Origin: JAPORK01 sp026710285
GTDB lineage: Bacteria > Pseudomonadota > Gammaproteobacteria > Pseudomonadales > Endozoicomonadaceae
Assembly (NCBI GenBank): GCA_965201045.1
Contig: OZ241746.1
Location: 1,736,001-1,800,000, forward strand
Direction: 5' to 3'
Length of the DNA: 64,000 nucleotides
The notes under the pieces were generated by a model. It was not told the origin of the DNA and made no database searches. It saw only the letters and a program-made list of their open reading frames with translations. Position 1 is the stretch's first letter, and the number at the start of each line of letters is the position of its first letter. This document shows, in pieces, positions 15,256-24,906 of this stretch. Position numbers and translations under genes: made by a program.

Positions 15256-17373
15256 ATGAAAAAATTTATTATTCTTCTCATTATCACGATTAATGTTTTT
15301 TTTGTAATATCTGCTGAATCAAATGATAAGAGTCTCACTCTTCCCGGTAGCGCTACCGTTTCCAATCCAAATCTGTGTGAAATTATGCGTAGCTTTGGGA
15401 ACTATAGACCTATTGCAGCTTTCCCTTTTTCTATCGTTTCACTTGCAAATGAAGGATTTGAATATATTTCAAACAACTCAGGAATGGGTCATGTTGAATG
15501 TGTATTTTGTCATGCTAAGATGAGTCTGGATGATTTAGATAGCTTAAACGACAGTAATGAACTTAAAGCAAAACATAAGGATCTGTGTCCCGACTGTATC
15601 AGATGCCGCGTAACAGCAAAGGCTGGCGAATTGTTTCAACCGCTAATCGGTCAGCAGCAACCAAATCTTGCAAAAAGAAATGACACGAACGAACAGAGTA
15701 CCGTAGGCTGCGCTAATAACGGATTATCATCTGCCCCTAACTCTGCCCCTAACCCTGCTTCTGCCTCTACTGCTTCCAATAATTCGCATATACACCAATC
15801 ATTAAATCATGATAGTGAGTATAATAAATCGAATATTGTGACTAACGAAGCGCCAAGTATGATGCTTCCATGTAATAATAATACGGCTCCATCCAACACT
15901 GAAGAGGCTGCACCTTCTCAGCCGCCCACAAACCCAAGCCCTCAAAACCATGAAACTTATACACCTAATCATGATAGTAAGAATAAATCGAATATTGTGA
16001 CTAACGAAGCGCCAAGTATGATGCTTCCATGTAATAATAATACGGCTCCATCCAACACTGAAGAGGCTGCACCTTCTCAGCCGCCCACAAACCCAAGCCC
16101 TCAAAACCATGAAACTTATACACCTAATCATGATAGTAAGAATAAATCGAATATTGTGACTAACGAAGCACCAAGTATGATGCTTCCATGTAATAATAAT
16201 ACGGCTCCATCCAACACTGAAGAGGCTGCACCTTCTCAGCCGCCCACAAACCCAAGCCCTCAAAACCATGAAACTTATACACCTAATCATGATAGTAAGA
16301 ATAAATCGAATATTGTGACTAACGAAGCGCCAAGTATGATGCTTCCATGTAATAATAATACGGCTCCATCCAACACTGAAGAGGCTGCACCTTCTCAGCC
16401 GCCCACAAACCCAAGCCCTCAAAACCATGAAACTTATACACCTACACCTCAACAAAATGCATCAGTGGCAACTTCTTCTCAACAATCTCTACCGAGTAAT
16501 AATACCGGAGCTATCAGCGAAGATCTCGGAATCATAACAATAGAACTCAAACACCCAGAATATGCCTCGAAAAACGTAAGAGAGGAATCATTTGAAAAAT
16601 GGCCCAAGGATCATCATCTCAAACCTCATGACCTTGTCCAGGCCGGATTTTCTTATAAAGGCTATAGTGACTGTACCGAATGTTTCTGTTGTGGCTTTAC
16701 TCTTCGCCACTGGGAGGAAGGTGATGATATTTGGGTAGAACATGCAAGGTGGTCTCCAGAATGTGTATTTGTGCGCCAGAACATGGGACAACGATTTATT
16801 GATGCAGTACAGAAGCGAAAAGCAGAAACGAATGACGAAGACATCATACCTTATAAACGGGTAATAGATACAATGAAAAAAAATAGGGATCAAGTGCCAC
16901 GCAGACCCGAAAAAGATCTAGAACCTCTGGATTTAGTTCAAAAAATTCTTATTGATGAAGGTTTTAAAGAAAAAGATGTGAGAAAAGCTACTCAACAAGT
17001 AAAGGATAAGGAAAAAGAAGCAACATTAGAGGCAATATACGATGAATTGGTAAAAATGAAGGCAAAAAAAATTAATGACTCTGCTAACAAGAGAAACGAT
17101 GAACAGAAACAGAACTGGAAACAGAAACAGAACTGGAAACAGAAACAGAAACAGAAACAGAAACAGAAAAAATTCGAAGGTTTAAAAGAGAAAAATGATG
17201 AGCTTAAAAAAAGAACTGTTTGTAAAGTGTGCTTTGAAAAAGCAGTGAATATAGTATTTTTACCCTGTGGTCATTTTGCCTCATGCCTGGATTGCTTTTA
17301 CTGTTGTTTGAAAGCTTGTCCGATATGTCGGAATGATATTGAATCTATAGTAAAAGCAGAGCTACCCTACTAA
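15256..17373 (+). CDS. Secreted IAP-like protein A: repeats-BIR-UBA-RING
   Basis: A 705-residue homologue of animal inhibitor-of-apoptosis proteins. In order: a signal peptide (MKKFIILLIITINVFFVISA); a cysteine/histidine region at about 80-117 (CVFC, CPDC) that may be a degenerate BIR; four 53-residue tandem repeats (about 184-396); and a canonical BIR (about 434-512). The BIR has zinc ligands C-x2-C-x16-H-x6-C and the peptide-groove motif GDDIWVEHARW. A UBA-like domain follows at about 555-603 (LVQKILIDEGFKEKDVRKAT), then a Q/K-rich coiled coil and a C-terminal IAP-type RING at about 655-695 (CKVC, LPCGHFASCLDC, CPIC). BIR-UBA-RING is the cIAP/XIAP order, so it may block host caspases and ubiquitinate targets; that role is inferred. 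The leader differs from the other IAPs in the cluster. Confidence 0.88.
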   Translation: MKKFIILLIITINVFFVISAESNDKSLTLPGSATVSNPNLCEIMRSFGNYRPIAAFPFSIVSLANEGFEYISNNSGMGHVECVFCHAKMSLDDLDSLNDSNELKAKHKDLCPDCIRCRVTAKAGELFQPLIGQQQPNLAKRNDTNEQSTVGCANNGLSSAPNSAPNPASASTASNNSHIHQSLNHDSEYNKSNIVTNEAPSMMLPCNNNTAPSNTEEAAPSQPPTNPSPQNHETYTPNHDSKNKSNIVTNEAPSMMLPCNNNTAPSNTEEAAPSQPPTNPSPQNHETYTPNHDSKNKSNIVTNEAPSMMLPCNNNTAPSNTEEAAPSQPPTNPSPQNHETYTPNHDSKNKSNIVTNEAPSMMLPCNNNTAPSNTEEAAPSQPPTNPSPQNHETYTPTPQQNASVATSSQQSLPSNNTGAISEDLGIITIELKHPEYASKNVREESFEKWPKDHHLKPHDLVQAGFSYKGYSDCTECFCCGFTLRHWEEGDDIWVEHARWSPECVFVRQNMGQRFIDAVQKRKAETNDEDIIPYKRVIDTMKKNRDQVPRRPEKDLEPLDLVQKILIDEGFKEKDVRKATQQVKDKEKEATLEAIYDELVKMKAKKINDSANKRNDEQKQNWKQKQNWKQKQKQKQKQKKFEGLKEKNDELKKRTVCKVCFEKAVNIVFLPCGHFASCLDCFYCCLKACPICRNDIESIVKAELPY
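15805..16443 (+). repeat. Four in-frame 159-bp tandem repeats
   Basis: Units begin at 15805, 15967, 16126 and 16285; the first is 162 bp and the others 159 bp. They are nearly identical in DNA (for example GCG versus GCA in one alanine codon), so expansion is recent. Each encodes 53 residues rich in Asn, Pro, Ser and Thr, including NIVTNEAPSMMLPCNNNTAP, with one cysteine. The fusion proteins downstream contain only the last part of one unit. Confidence 0.95.
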
Positions 17374-17550
17374 TCATAGATTTTTATTACTAATCTGAAA
17401 ATACTCAGTCTGGTAAACGGATCTGATTGCATAATAACACAGCTCTGTTTGCCAATACTGATTACAACTGTTAAGAAAATCTTATCAGGAAAAAGAATCT
17501 ACTCAAACGGAATCCCCTGCTTGGAGTTTTTAGTTAAACAACTAATGTTG

Positions 17551-17709
17551 TCAAATAAACGGTTCAAGATTTTTCAGTTGATCAAAGGCTTGCCTGATAA
17601 TTGTCAGGTGTAATTTTGCTTTTAAAGCAAAATGGTTCATTTTATACTTTTTCGGTAGTGTCCATTTTATCGTTTTATGGAAAACCTCTACGCTCCACCG
17701 TTTTTTGTA
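17551..17709 (-). pseudogene. DDE transposase C-terminal fragment, copy A
   Basis: The fragment encodes KKRWSVEVFHKTIKWTLPKK and a tail ending KNLEPFI. It is the conserved RW-x-VE-x-HK-x-K block near the end of IS4/IS701-type DDE transposases. It is cut at the right by the MITE at 17710, at exactly the point seen in the copies at 20974, 24404 and 27856. The missing upstream part is preserved at 29898-29999. Confidence 0.7.
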
Positions 17710-18011
17710 CCTACATTCCCGCGATCTCCATTTGGATTTCATAAATTAAATGGGTTGTTCTTCCGGGAAGCCTGATATTTTTGGTAGTGTTCACCTTATC
17801 ATTTATTGTGTTTACTGCTGAATACCGACCTTTGCCGGACGCACCGTGGGCTGAGCCTGTCGAAGCCTGAGAGAGGTGAAAACCTAAACGTTTCTGTCCA
17901 GGCTTCGACAGGCTCAGCCCACGGTTGTACGCTCGAAAGGCTGGTATATTCGGCAAGAAACAAACATGCCAGAGTAATAAACTAAATCTGAAAAATGTGA
18001 CTAAGAGACAG
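17710..18011. mobile_element. Chimeric MITE (type 1 left, type 2 right), copy A
   Basis: The left end and palindrome loop are those of MITE type 1 (CCTACATTCCCGCGATCT). After the palindrome the sequence switches to that of MITE type 2 (CGGTTGTACGCTCGAAAGGC to TGTGACTAAGAGACAG). The element therefore has two unlike ends and arose by recombination at or near the shared palindrome. Confidence 0.8.
17844..17924. repeat. REP-like palindrome, copy 4
   Basis: Junction palindrome of chimeric MITE A, with type-1 loop and perfect arms. Confidence 0.85.
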
Positions 18012-18053
18012 CCTTTAGGAAGGGGAGGATGTCAAAGGTGTACGCCGTAATCG

Positions 18054-19032
18054 CTATTGCCAATATGTAAGAAAACAACAGCAAAAACCTGGGTAATGTG
18101 CGATAGCCAGTGTAAGATCTATATGATTTGCCAATTTTTGTAATGCCAGTTTAAATAAATTGTAGCGATAAGAATTAGCTCTCCCGGCATCATAAAGAAT
18201 TAATATTTCTTTCGCCTGTGCCCAGTGTGCCCTACCATAATTTTTCCACCAAAACTCAACTGAATCACAGATAAAGTCTGCTGTTTCCGAGCTTACACCC
18301 AGACTAATATGTCCGCAATTCTTACTGATATCAAAAATGCCATGAGGCACAATTTTACCCAATGATAAGTGTTTGTAATCATGGTCAAAGACTTCAATAT
18401 GTGTCTTACAGTCTATCTTATCTTCACGATAAAATGGTCCTAAAAGTTCTTTTTTTTGTATCAATACTGATGACCGGTTGTTGATTTTCTTCAAATGTAG
18501 CTTTTTTATTCGTAATTATCTCAAATTGCTGATTACGATCAGCATGCTGACCACAAGCACGTTTACGTTGTAATTTTCGTTTTACAAAGCCATGCTTTTT
18601 GAGAAGTTTACTAATAATATTACGGCTTATACATATACCAGCAGCTTTCATTTTTTCACTGATTTCAGCACTTGATATCTTTAACCAGCGAATTTCCTGA
18701 TTCATTGGATCTCCCGCCACATGTGACTCAATAATTGCTTGAAATGTTTTTACAACAGTAGCCTTGTTTTCTTGTGCTTTGCGTCCTCCTCCGGGAGAGC
18801 GAACTCTGGTTTCAGAATTTAGTTGATTTTTTTCCATTTAAGATAATGCTGTATGAATTGTTTGGCGAGAGCAGCCAAGTAGGTCGGTTATATACTTTAT
18901 ACAACCATGTACTAGTTTTTGTGCTTCCACAGCTGCATAATGCCGGCAATCTTTTTCGTTAAGGCTACGATAAAGGCATATCATATAGAGTTTTGTTGTT
19001 GCCGAATAACAGCTTGATTTTATATGTGACAT
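18054..19032 (-). pseudogene. ISAzo13-family transposase, copy 2, decayed
   Basis: Pieces at 18838-19032, 18424-18837 and 18054-18494. A TAA stop separates the N-terminal helix-turn-helix piece (LGCSRQTIHTALS) from the next piece in the same frame. A further break lies in an A-run of 8 at PVISIDTKK, where 7 would keep the frame. The first aspartate (SIDTKK) and second (LYDAGRANSYR) are present; the glutamate region is missing. It is almost identical to copies 3 and 4, so it was duplicated after it died. Confidence 0.88.
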
Positions 19033-19143
19033 CCTTATCTATCCACAAAATTTGTTAGAAATTCATTAGAATTCAATAGTACCTAAATTGTTTATCTATA
19101 TGCAATTAAATTTGTATAAATTATTTTGTGCTCTTTTAAGGTA

Positions 19144-19171
19144 TTGAATTTATTAAAAATATCTGTATGAT
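19144..19171 (+). promoter_or_regulatory. Promoter of IAP B, altered -10
   Basis: TTGAAT, 16 bases, then TATGAT. The other three units have the consensus TATAAT, so this copy may be transcribed more weakly. Confidence 0.55.
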
Positions 19172-19329
19172 CGCAATTCTGAATTGAATATACCTCTTCA
19201 GTTTTAAAACATGGAGCTTAATTTTTTTATAATTCTTGAATAACATTAGTCTCTGATAAATTGAATCAAATGTTTTCAGATTGAACAGGTATGCATTAAA
19301 ATATTTCTTAACTGAAAAGGTTTAATTGT

Positions 19330-20796
19330 ATGGTACATTTTTATATCCGGTCTGTAATAAATTTATTTTTACTTCTCTTTTTATCAGGTATATTTACTGC
19401 AAGTGCATTCGGTGGTGATGAGAAAAATTCAACAAATGCTTTAGAAGTATATGGGCAGGCCCATGTGGGGGCGATTTCGCAGGTTGAGAACGACCAGGGG
19501 TATGCAAGCAAAGAAGAGGTAACCACAGGAAAGTGGCAAGTAGCTACACCACCAACACTAGATCAGAAGATCTTGCTGGCGGAAAAGGAAAACCAATGTC
19601 TGAAAAAACAGTTGCTTTGCGTGCTATGCAAGGTCAACGAGCGTAGCTGTTTGTATCTACCCTGTGCTCATATAGTAGCTTGTACTGAGTGTGAAGGCAA
19701 GGAAGAAGCTTGTGTATCTTGTAAAAAAAACATTGGGGGTCTCAAAACGGTCCTGTTACCAAGAAGTAGGATGCGTCCATATAATAATACGGCTCCATCC
19801 AACAGGACTACTGAAGAGGCTGCACCTTCTCAGTCGCCCACAAACCCAAGCCCTCAAAACCATGAAACTTATACACCTACACCTACACCTCAACAAAATG
19901 CATCAGTAGCAACTTTTTCTCAACAATCTCTACCGAGTAATAATACTGGAGCTACCAACGGCAAAGATTTCGGACTCATAACAAGAAAACCCAAATGCCC
20001 AGAATATGTCGAGGAAGAAGCAAGAGAGAAATCATTTGAAGAATGGCCCAGTGATCATCATCTCAAACCTCATGACCTTGTCCGGGCCGGATTTTCATAT
20101 ACAGGCAATGATGACTGCGTCAGATGTTTCTATTGTGGCGGTCGTCTTACAAAATGGAAGGAAGGTGGTGATGTTTGGGTAGGACATGCACGGTGGTTTC
20201 CAAAATGTCCATTTGTGCTCCAGAAAATGGGAAAATCATTTATTGATGCAGTACAGGAGCTAGTACAGAAGCGAGGAAAAAACCACGGAATCATATCCTA
20301 TGAACAGGTAATGGATACAATGAGAAAAAATGGGGATCAAGTGCCACACAGACCCGGAAAAGATCCAGAACCTCTGGATATATATCAAAAAATTCTTATT
20401 GATCAAGGCTTTAGAGAAGTAGATGTGAGAGAGGCTACTCAACGAGTAAAGGATAAAGGAAAAGCAGAAACATTAGATGCAATATACGAGGAATTGGTAG
20501 CAATAAAGGCAGAAAAAATAACACAATCTGGTACCAGTGATAAGAATATTAATTGCTCTGTTAGAAAGAAAAACGAGACACAGGAACGGAAACAGGAAAT
20601 ATTAGAATACTTAAAAAAGAAAAATGATGAACTCAAACAAAGAACTCTTTGTGAAGAGTGCCTTGAAAAAAAAGTGGATATAGTATTTTTACCCTGTGGT
20701 CATTTCTCATGCCTGGATTGCTCTTACTATTTGGAAACTTGTCATGTATGTGAGGATAATATTAAAGGTAGAGTAAAAGCAGAGATACCCTACTAA
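19330..20796 (+). CDS. Secreted IAP-like protein B: RING-BIR-UBA-RING
   Basis: A 488-residue protein. It has the leader MVHFYIRSVINLFLLLFLSG with cleavage after SAFG, a first RING at about 97-135 (CVLC, LPCAHIVACTEC, CVSC), a Pro/Thr-rich linker, and a BIR at about 222-297. The BIR zinc ligands are C-x2-C-x16-H-x6-C, starting at CFYC. A UBA-like domain lies at about 348-395 (IYQKILIDQGFREVDVREAT), then a lysine-rich coil and a terminal RING at about 440-478 (CEEC, LPCGHFSCLDC, CHVC). Its front half matches the stand-alone RING gene at 14390 and its back half matches IAP A, so it looks like a fusion. In the BIR the groove position normally Asp/Glu, six residues before the zinc histidine, is Gly. 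Likely secreted and host-directed (inferred). Confidence 0.87.
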   Translation: MVHFYIRSVINLFLLLFLSGIFTASAFGGDEKNSTNALEVYGQAHVGAISQVENDQGYASKEEVTTGKWQVATPPTLDQKILLAEKENQCLKKQLLCVLCKVNERSCLYLPCAHIVACTECEGKEEACVSCKKNIGGLKTVLLPRSRMRPYNNTAPSNRTTEEAAPSQSPTNPSPQNHETYTPTPTPQQNASVATFSQQSLPSNNTGATNGKDFGLITRKPKCPEYVEEEAREKSFEEWPSDHHLKPHDLVRAGFSYTGNDDCVRCFYCGGRLTKWKEGGDVWVGHARWFPKCPFVLQKMGKSFIDAVQELVQKRGKNHGIISYEQVMDTMRKNGDQVPHRPGKDPEPLDIYQKILIDQGFREVDVREATQRVKDKGKAETLDAIYEELVAIKAEKITQSGTSDKNINCSVRKKNETQERKQEILEYLKKKNDELKQRTLCEECLEKKVDIVFLPCGHFSCLDCSYYLETCHVCEDNIKGRVKAEIPY

Positions 20797-20973
20797 TCAT
20801 AGATTTTTATTACTAATCTGAAAATACTCAGTCTGGTAAACGGATCTGATTGCATAATAACACAGCTCTGTTTGCCAATACTGATTACAAATGTTAAGAA
20901 AATCTTATCAGGAAAAAGAATCTGCTCAAACGGAATCCCTTGCCTGGAGTTTTTAGTTAAACAACTAATGTTG

Positions 20974-21132
20974 TTAAATAAACGGTTCAAGACTTTTCAG
21001 TTGATCAAAGGCTTGCCTGATAATTGTCAGGTGTAATTTTGCTTTTAAAGCAAAATGGTTCATTTTATACTTTTTCGGTAGTGTCCATTTTATCGTTTTA
21101 TGGAAAACCTCTACGCTCCACCGTTTTTTGTA
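20974..21132 (-). pseudogene. DDE transposase C-terminal fragment, copy B
   Basis: Nearly identical to the fragment at 17551-17709, ending LKSLEPFI instead of LKNLEPFI, and cut at the same base by the chimeric MITE. Confidence 0.7.
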
Positions 21133-21434
21133 CCTACATTCCCGCGATCTCCATTTGGATTTCATAAATTAAATGGGTTGTTCTTCCGGGAAGCCTGATA
21201 TTTTCGGTAGTGTTCACCTTATCATTTATTGTGTTTACTGCTGAATACCGACCTTTGCCGGACGCACCGTGGGCTGAGCCTGTCGAAGCCTGAGAGAGGT
21301 GAAAACCTAAACGTTTCTGTCCAGGCTTCGACAGGCTCAGCCCACGGTTGTACGCTCGAAAGGCTGGTATATTCGGCAAGAAACAAACATGCCAGAGTAA
21401 TAAACTAAATCTGAAAAATGTGACTAAGAGACAG
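21133..21434. mobile_element. Chimeric MITE, copy B
   Basis: Same type-1-left, type-2-right structure and same junction as at 17710-18011. The palindrome is at 21267-21347. Confidence 0.8.
21267..21347. repeat. REP-like palindrome, copy 5
   Basis: Junction palindrome of chimeric MITE B, same sequence as copy 4. Confidence 0.85.
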
Positions 21435-21476
21435 CCTTTAGGAAGGGGAGGATGTCAAAGGTGTACGCCGTAATCG

Positions 21477-22456
21477 CTATTGCCAATATGTAAGAAAACA
21501 ACAGCAAAAACCTGGGTAATGTGCGATAGCCAGTGTAAGATCTATATGATTTGCCAATTTTTGTAATGCCAGTTTAAATAAATTGTAGCGATAAGAATTA
21601 GCTCTCCCGGCATCATAAAGAATTAATATTTCTTTCGCCTGTGCCCAGTGTGCCCTACCATAATTTTTCCACCAAAACTCAACTGAATCACAGATAAAGT
21701 CTGCTGTTTCCGAGCTTACACCCAGACTAATATGTCCGCAATTCTTACTGATATCAAAAATGCCATGAGGCACAATTTTACCCAATGATAAGTGTTTGTA
21801 ATCATGGTCAAAGACTTCAATATGTGTCTTACAGTCTATCTTACCTTCACGATAAAGTGGTCCTAAAAGTTCTTTTTTTTTGTATCAATACTGATGACCG
21901 GTTGTTGATTTTCTTCAAATGTAGCTTTTTTATTCGTAATTATCTCAAATTGCTGATTACGATCAGTATGCTGACCACAAGCACGTTTACGTTGTAATTT
22001 TCGTTTTACAAAGCCATGCTTTTTGAGAAGTTTACTAATAATATTACGGCTTATACATATACCAGCAGCTTTCATTTTTTCACTGATTTCAGCACTTGAT
22101 ATCTTTAACCAGCGAATTTCCTGATTCATTGGATCTCCCGCCACATGTGACTCAATAATTGCTTGAAATGTTTTTACAACAGTAGCCTTGTTTTCTTGTG
22201 CTTTGCGTCCTCCTCCGGGAGAGCGAACTCTGGTTTCAGAATTTAGTTGATTTTTTTCCATTTAAGATAATGCTGTATGAATTGTTTGGCGAGAGCAGCC
22301 AAGTAGGTCGGTTATATACTTTATACAACCATGTACTAGTTTTTGTGCTTCCACAGTTGCATAATGCCGGCAATCTTTTTCGTTAAGGCTACGATAAAGG
22401 CATATCATATAGAGTTTTGTTGTTGCCGAATAACAGCTTGATTTTATATGTGACAT
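21477..22456 (-). pseudogene. ISAzo13-family transposase, copy 3, decayed
   Basis: Same stop codon and missing C-terminus as copy 2. The A-run at PVISIDTKK is 9 here (8 in copies 2 and 4), so the downstream piece now opens only at GKIVPHGIFDIS (21477-21785). This shows the dead gene drifting independently after duplication. Confidence 0.88.
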
Positions 22457-22567
22457 CCTTATCTATCCACAAAATTTGTTAGAAATTCATTAGAATTCAA
22501 TAGTACCTAAATTGTTTATCTATATGCAATTAAATTTGTATAAATTATTTTGTGCTCTTTTAAGGTA

Positions 22568-22595
22568 TTGAATTTATTAAAAATATCTGTATAAT
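22568..22595 (+). promoter_or_regulatory. Promoter of IAP C
   Basis: TTGAAT, 16 bases, TATAAT, about 160 bases before the ATG at 22754, as in the other units. Confidence 0.6.
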
Positions 22596-22753
22596 CGCAA
22601 TTCTGAATTGAATATACCTCTTCAGTTTTAAAACATGGAGCTTAATTTTTTTATAATTCTTGAATAACATTAGTCTCTGATAAATTGAATCAAATGTTTT
22701 CAGATTGAACAGGTATGCATTAAAATATTTCTTAACTGAAAAGGTTTAATTGT

Positions 22754-24226
22754 ATGGTACATTTTTATATCCGGTCTGTAATAAATTTATTTTTACTTCT
22801 CTTTTTATCAGGTATATTTACTGCAAGTGCATTCGGTGGTGATGAGAAAAATTCAACAAATGCTTTAGAAGTATATGGGCAGGTCCATGTGGGGGCGATT
22901 TCGCAGGTTGAGAACGACCAGGGGTATGCAAGCAAAGAAGAGGTAACCACAGGAAAGTGGCAAGTAGCTACACCACCAACACTAGATCAGAAGATCTTGC
23001 TGGCGGAAAAGGAAAACCAATGTCTGAAAAAACAGTTGCTTTGCGTGCGATGCAAGGTCAACGAGCGTAGCTGTTTGTATCTACCCTGTGCTCATATAGT
23101 AGCTTGTACTGAGTGTGAAGACAAGGAAGAAGCTTGTGTATCTTGTAAAAAAAACATTGAGGCTCTCAAAACGGTCCTGTTACCAAGAAGTATGATGCGT
23201 CCATATAATAATACGGCTCCATCCAACAGGACTACTGAAGAGGCTGCACCTTCTCAGTCGCCCACAAACCCAAGCCCTCAAAACCATGAAACTTATACAC
23301 CTACACCTACACCTACACCTCAACAAAATGCATCAGTAGCAACTTTTTCTCAACAATCTCTACCGAGTAATAATACTGGAGCTACCAACGGCAAAGATTT
23401 CGGACTCATAACAAGAAAACCCAAATGCCCAGAATATGTCGAGGAAGAAGCAAGAGAGAAATCATTTGAAGAATGGCCCAGTGATCATCATCTCAAACCT
23501 CATGACCTTGTTCGGGCCGGATTTTCATATACAGGCAATGATGACTGCGTCAGATGTTTCTATTGTGGCGGTCGTCTTACAAAATGGAAGGAAGGTGGTG
23601 ATGTTTGGGTAGGACATGCACGGTGGTTTCCAAAATGTCCATTTGTGCTCCAGAAAATGGGAAAATCATTTATTGATGCAGTACAGGAGCTAGTACAGAA
23701 GCTAGGAAAAAACCACGGAATCATATCCTATGAACAGGTAATGGATACAATGAGAAAAAATGGGGATCAAGTGCCACACAGACCCGGAAAAGATCCAGAA
23801 CCTCTGGATATATATCAAAAAATTCTTATTGATCAAGGCTTTAGAGAAGTAGATGTGAGAGAGGCTACTCAACGAGTAAAGGATAAAGGAAAAGCAGAAA
23901 CATTAGATGCAATATACGAGGAATTGGTAGCAATAAAGGCAGAAAAAATAACACAATCTGGTACCAGTGATAAGAATATTAATTGCTCTGTTAGAAAGAA
24001 AAACGAGACACAGGAACGGAAACAGAAAATATTAGAATACTTAAAAAAGAAAAATGATGAACTCAAACAAAGAACTCTTTGTGAAGAGTGCCTTGAAAAA
24101 AAAGTGGATATAGTATTTTTACCCTGTGGTCATTTCTCATGCCTGGATTGCTCTTACTATTTGGAAACTTGTCATGTATGTGAGGATAAGATTAAAGCTA
24201 CAGTAAAAGCAGAGATACCCTACTAA
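22754..24226 (+). CDS. Secreted IAP-like protein C: RING-BIR-UBA-RING
   Basis: A 490-residue near-duplicate of protein B with the same domain order: leader, RING (CVRC, LPCAHIVACTEC, CVSC), linker, BIR, UBA-like, coil, terminal RING. Differences include one extra Pro-Thr pair in the linker, CVRC for CVLC at the first zinc pair, EALKTV for GGLKTV after the first RING, and DKIKATVKAEIPY for DNIKGRVKAEIPY at the end. All zinc ligands of both RINGs and the BIR are kept, so selection still seems to hold the fold. The same Gly replaces the acidic groove residue as in B. Gene duplication is recent. Confidence 0.87.
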   Translation: MVHFYIRSVINLFLLLFLSGIFTASAFGGDEKNSTNALEVYGQVHVGAISQVENDQGYASKEEVTTGKWQVATPPTLDQKILLAEKENQCLKKQLLCVRCKVNERSCLYLPCAHIVACTECEDKEEACVSCKKNIEALKTVLLPRSMMRPYNNTAPSNRTTEEAAPSQSPTNPSPQNHETYTPTPTPTPQQNASVATFSQQSLPSNNTGATNGKDFGLITRKPKCPEYVEEEAREKSFEEWPSDHHLKPHDLVRAGFSYTGNDDCVRCFYCGGRLTKWKEGGDVWVGHARWFPKCPFVLQKMGKSFIDAVQELVQKLGKNHGIISYEQVMDTMRKNGDQVPHRPGKDPEPLDIYQKILIDQGFREVDVREATQRVKDKGKAETLDAIYEELVAIKAEKITQSGTSDKNINCSVRKKNETQERKQKILEYLKKKNDELKQRTLCEECLEKKVDIVFLPCGHFSCLDCSYYLETCHVCEDKIKATVKAEIPY

Positions 24227-24403
24227 TCATAGATTTTTATTACTAATCTGAAAATACTCAGTCTGGTAAACGGATCTGATTGCATAATAACACAGCTCTG
24301 TTTGCCAATACTGATTACAAATGTTAAGAAAATCTTATCAGGAAAAAGAATCTGCTCAAACGGAATCCCCTGCCTGGAGTTTTTAGTTAAACAACTAATG
24401 TTG

Positions 24404-24562
24404 TTAAATAAACGGTTCAAAACTTTTCAGTTGATCAAAGGCTTGCCTGATAATTGTCAGGTGTAATTTTGCTTTTAAAGCAAAATGGTTCATTTTATAC
24501 TTTTTCGGTAGTGTCCATTTTATCGTTTTATGGAAAACCTCTACGCTCCACCGTTTTTTGTA
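24404..24562 (-). pseudogene. DDE transposase C-terminal fragment, copy C
   Basis: As at 20974-21132, ending LKSFEPFI; cut at the same base by the chimeric MITE. Confidence 0.7.
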
Positions 24563-24864
24563 CCTACATTCCCGCGATCTCCATTTGGATTTCATAAATT
24601 AAATGGGTTGTTCTTCCGGGAAGCCTGATATTTTCGGTAGTGTTCACCTTATCATTTATTGTGTTTACTGCTGAATACCGACCTTTGCCGGACGCACCGT
24701 GGGCTGAGCCTGTCGAAGCCTGAGAGAGGTGAAAACCTAAACGTTTCTGTCCAGGCTTCGACAGGCTCAGCCCACGGTTGTACGCTCGAAAGGCTGGTAT
24801 ATTCGGCAAGAAACAAACATGCCAGAGTAATAAACTAAATCTGAAAAATGTGACTAAGAGACAG
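24563..24864. mobile_element. Chimeric MITE, copy C
   Basis: Same structure and junction as the chimeras at 17710 and 21133. The palindrome is at 24697-24777. Confidence 0.8.
24697..24777. repeat. REP-like palindrome, copy 6
   Basis: Junction palindrome of chimeric MITE C, same sequence as copies 4 and 5. Confidence 0.85.
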
Positions 24865-24906
24865 CCTTTAGGAAGGGGAGGATGTCAAAGGTGTACGCCG
24901 TAATCG

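Larger units (their letters stand above)
18012..21434 (+). repeat. Tandem unit B (3,423 bp)
   Basis: First of three head-to-tail units. Each contains, in order, an IS200/IS605-like end scrap, a reversed dead ISAzo13 transposase, a promoter, an IAP gene, a dead transposase tail and a chimeric MITE. Units B and C differ by very few substitutions plus a hexamer and a homopolymer base. Confidence 0.9.
21435..24864 (+). repeat. Tandem unit C (3,430 bp)
   Basis: Second head-to-tail unit, same content and order as unit B. It has one extra CCTACA-type hexamer in the IAP linker (PTPTPTPQQ versus PTPTPQQ) and one extra T in the transposase homopolymer. Confidence 0.9.

Noticed and set aside
15805..16443. 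Possible CRISPR-like array
   Set aside because: The units are 159 bp, contiguous and without spacers, and are in frame within a protein gene.
15802..16455. A 217-residue open frame on the minus strand across the IAP repeats
   Set aside because: It is open only because the 159-bp repeat length is a multiple of three; it has no ribosome binding site and no family resemblance, and the plus strand clearly codes for the IAP.
17710..17956. An 81-residue minus-strand frame across the chimeric MITE (copies at 21133 and 24563)
   Set aside because: It reads through inverted repeats and the palindrome; the product has no domain and the frame does not exist in the parent MITEs.
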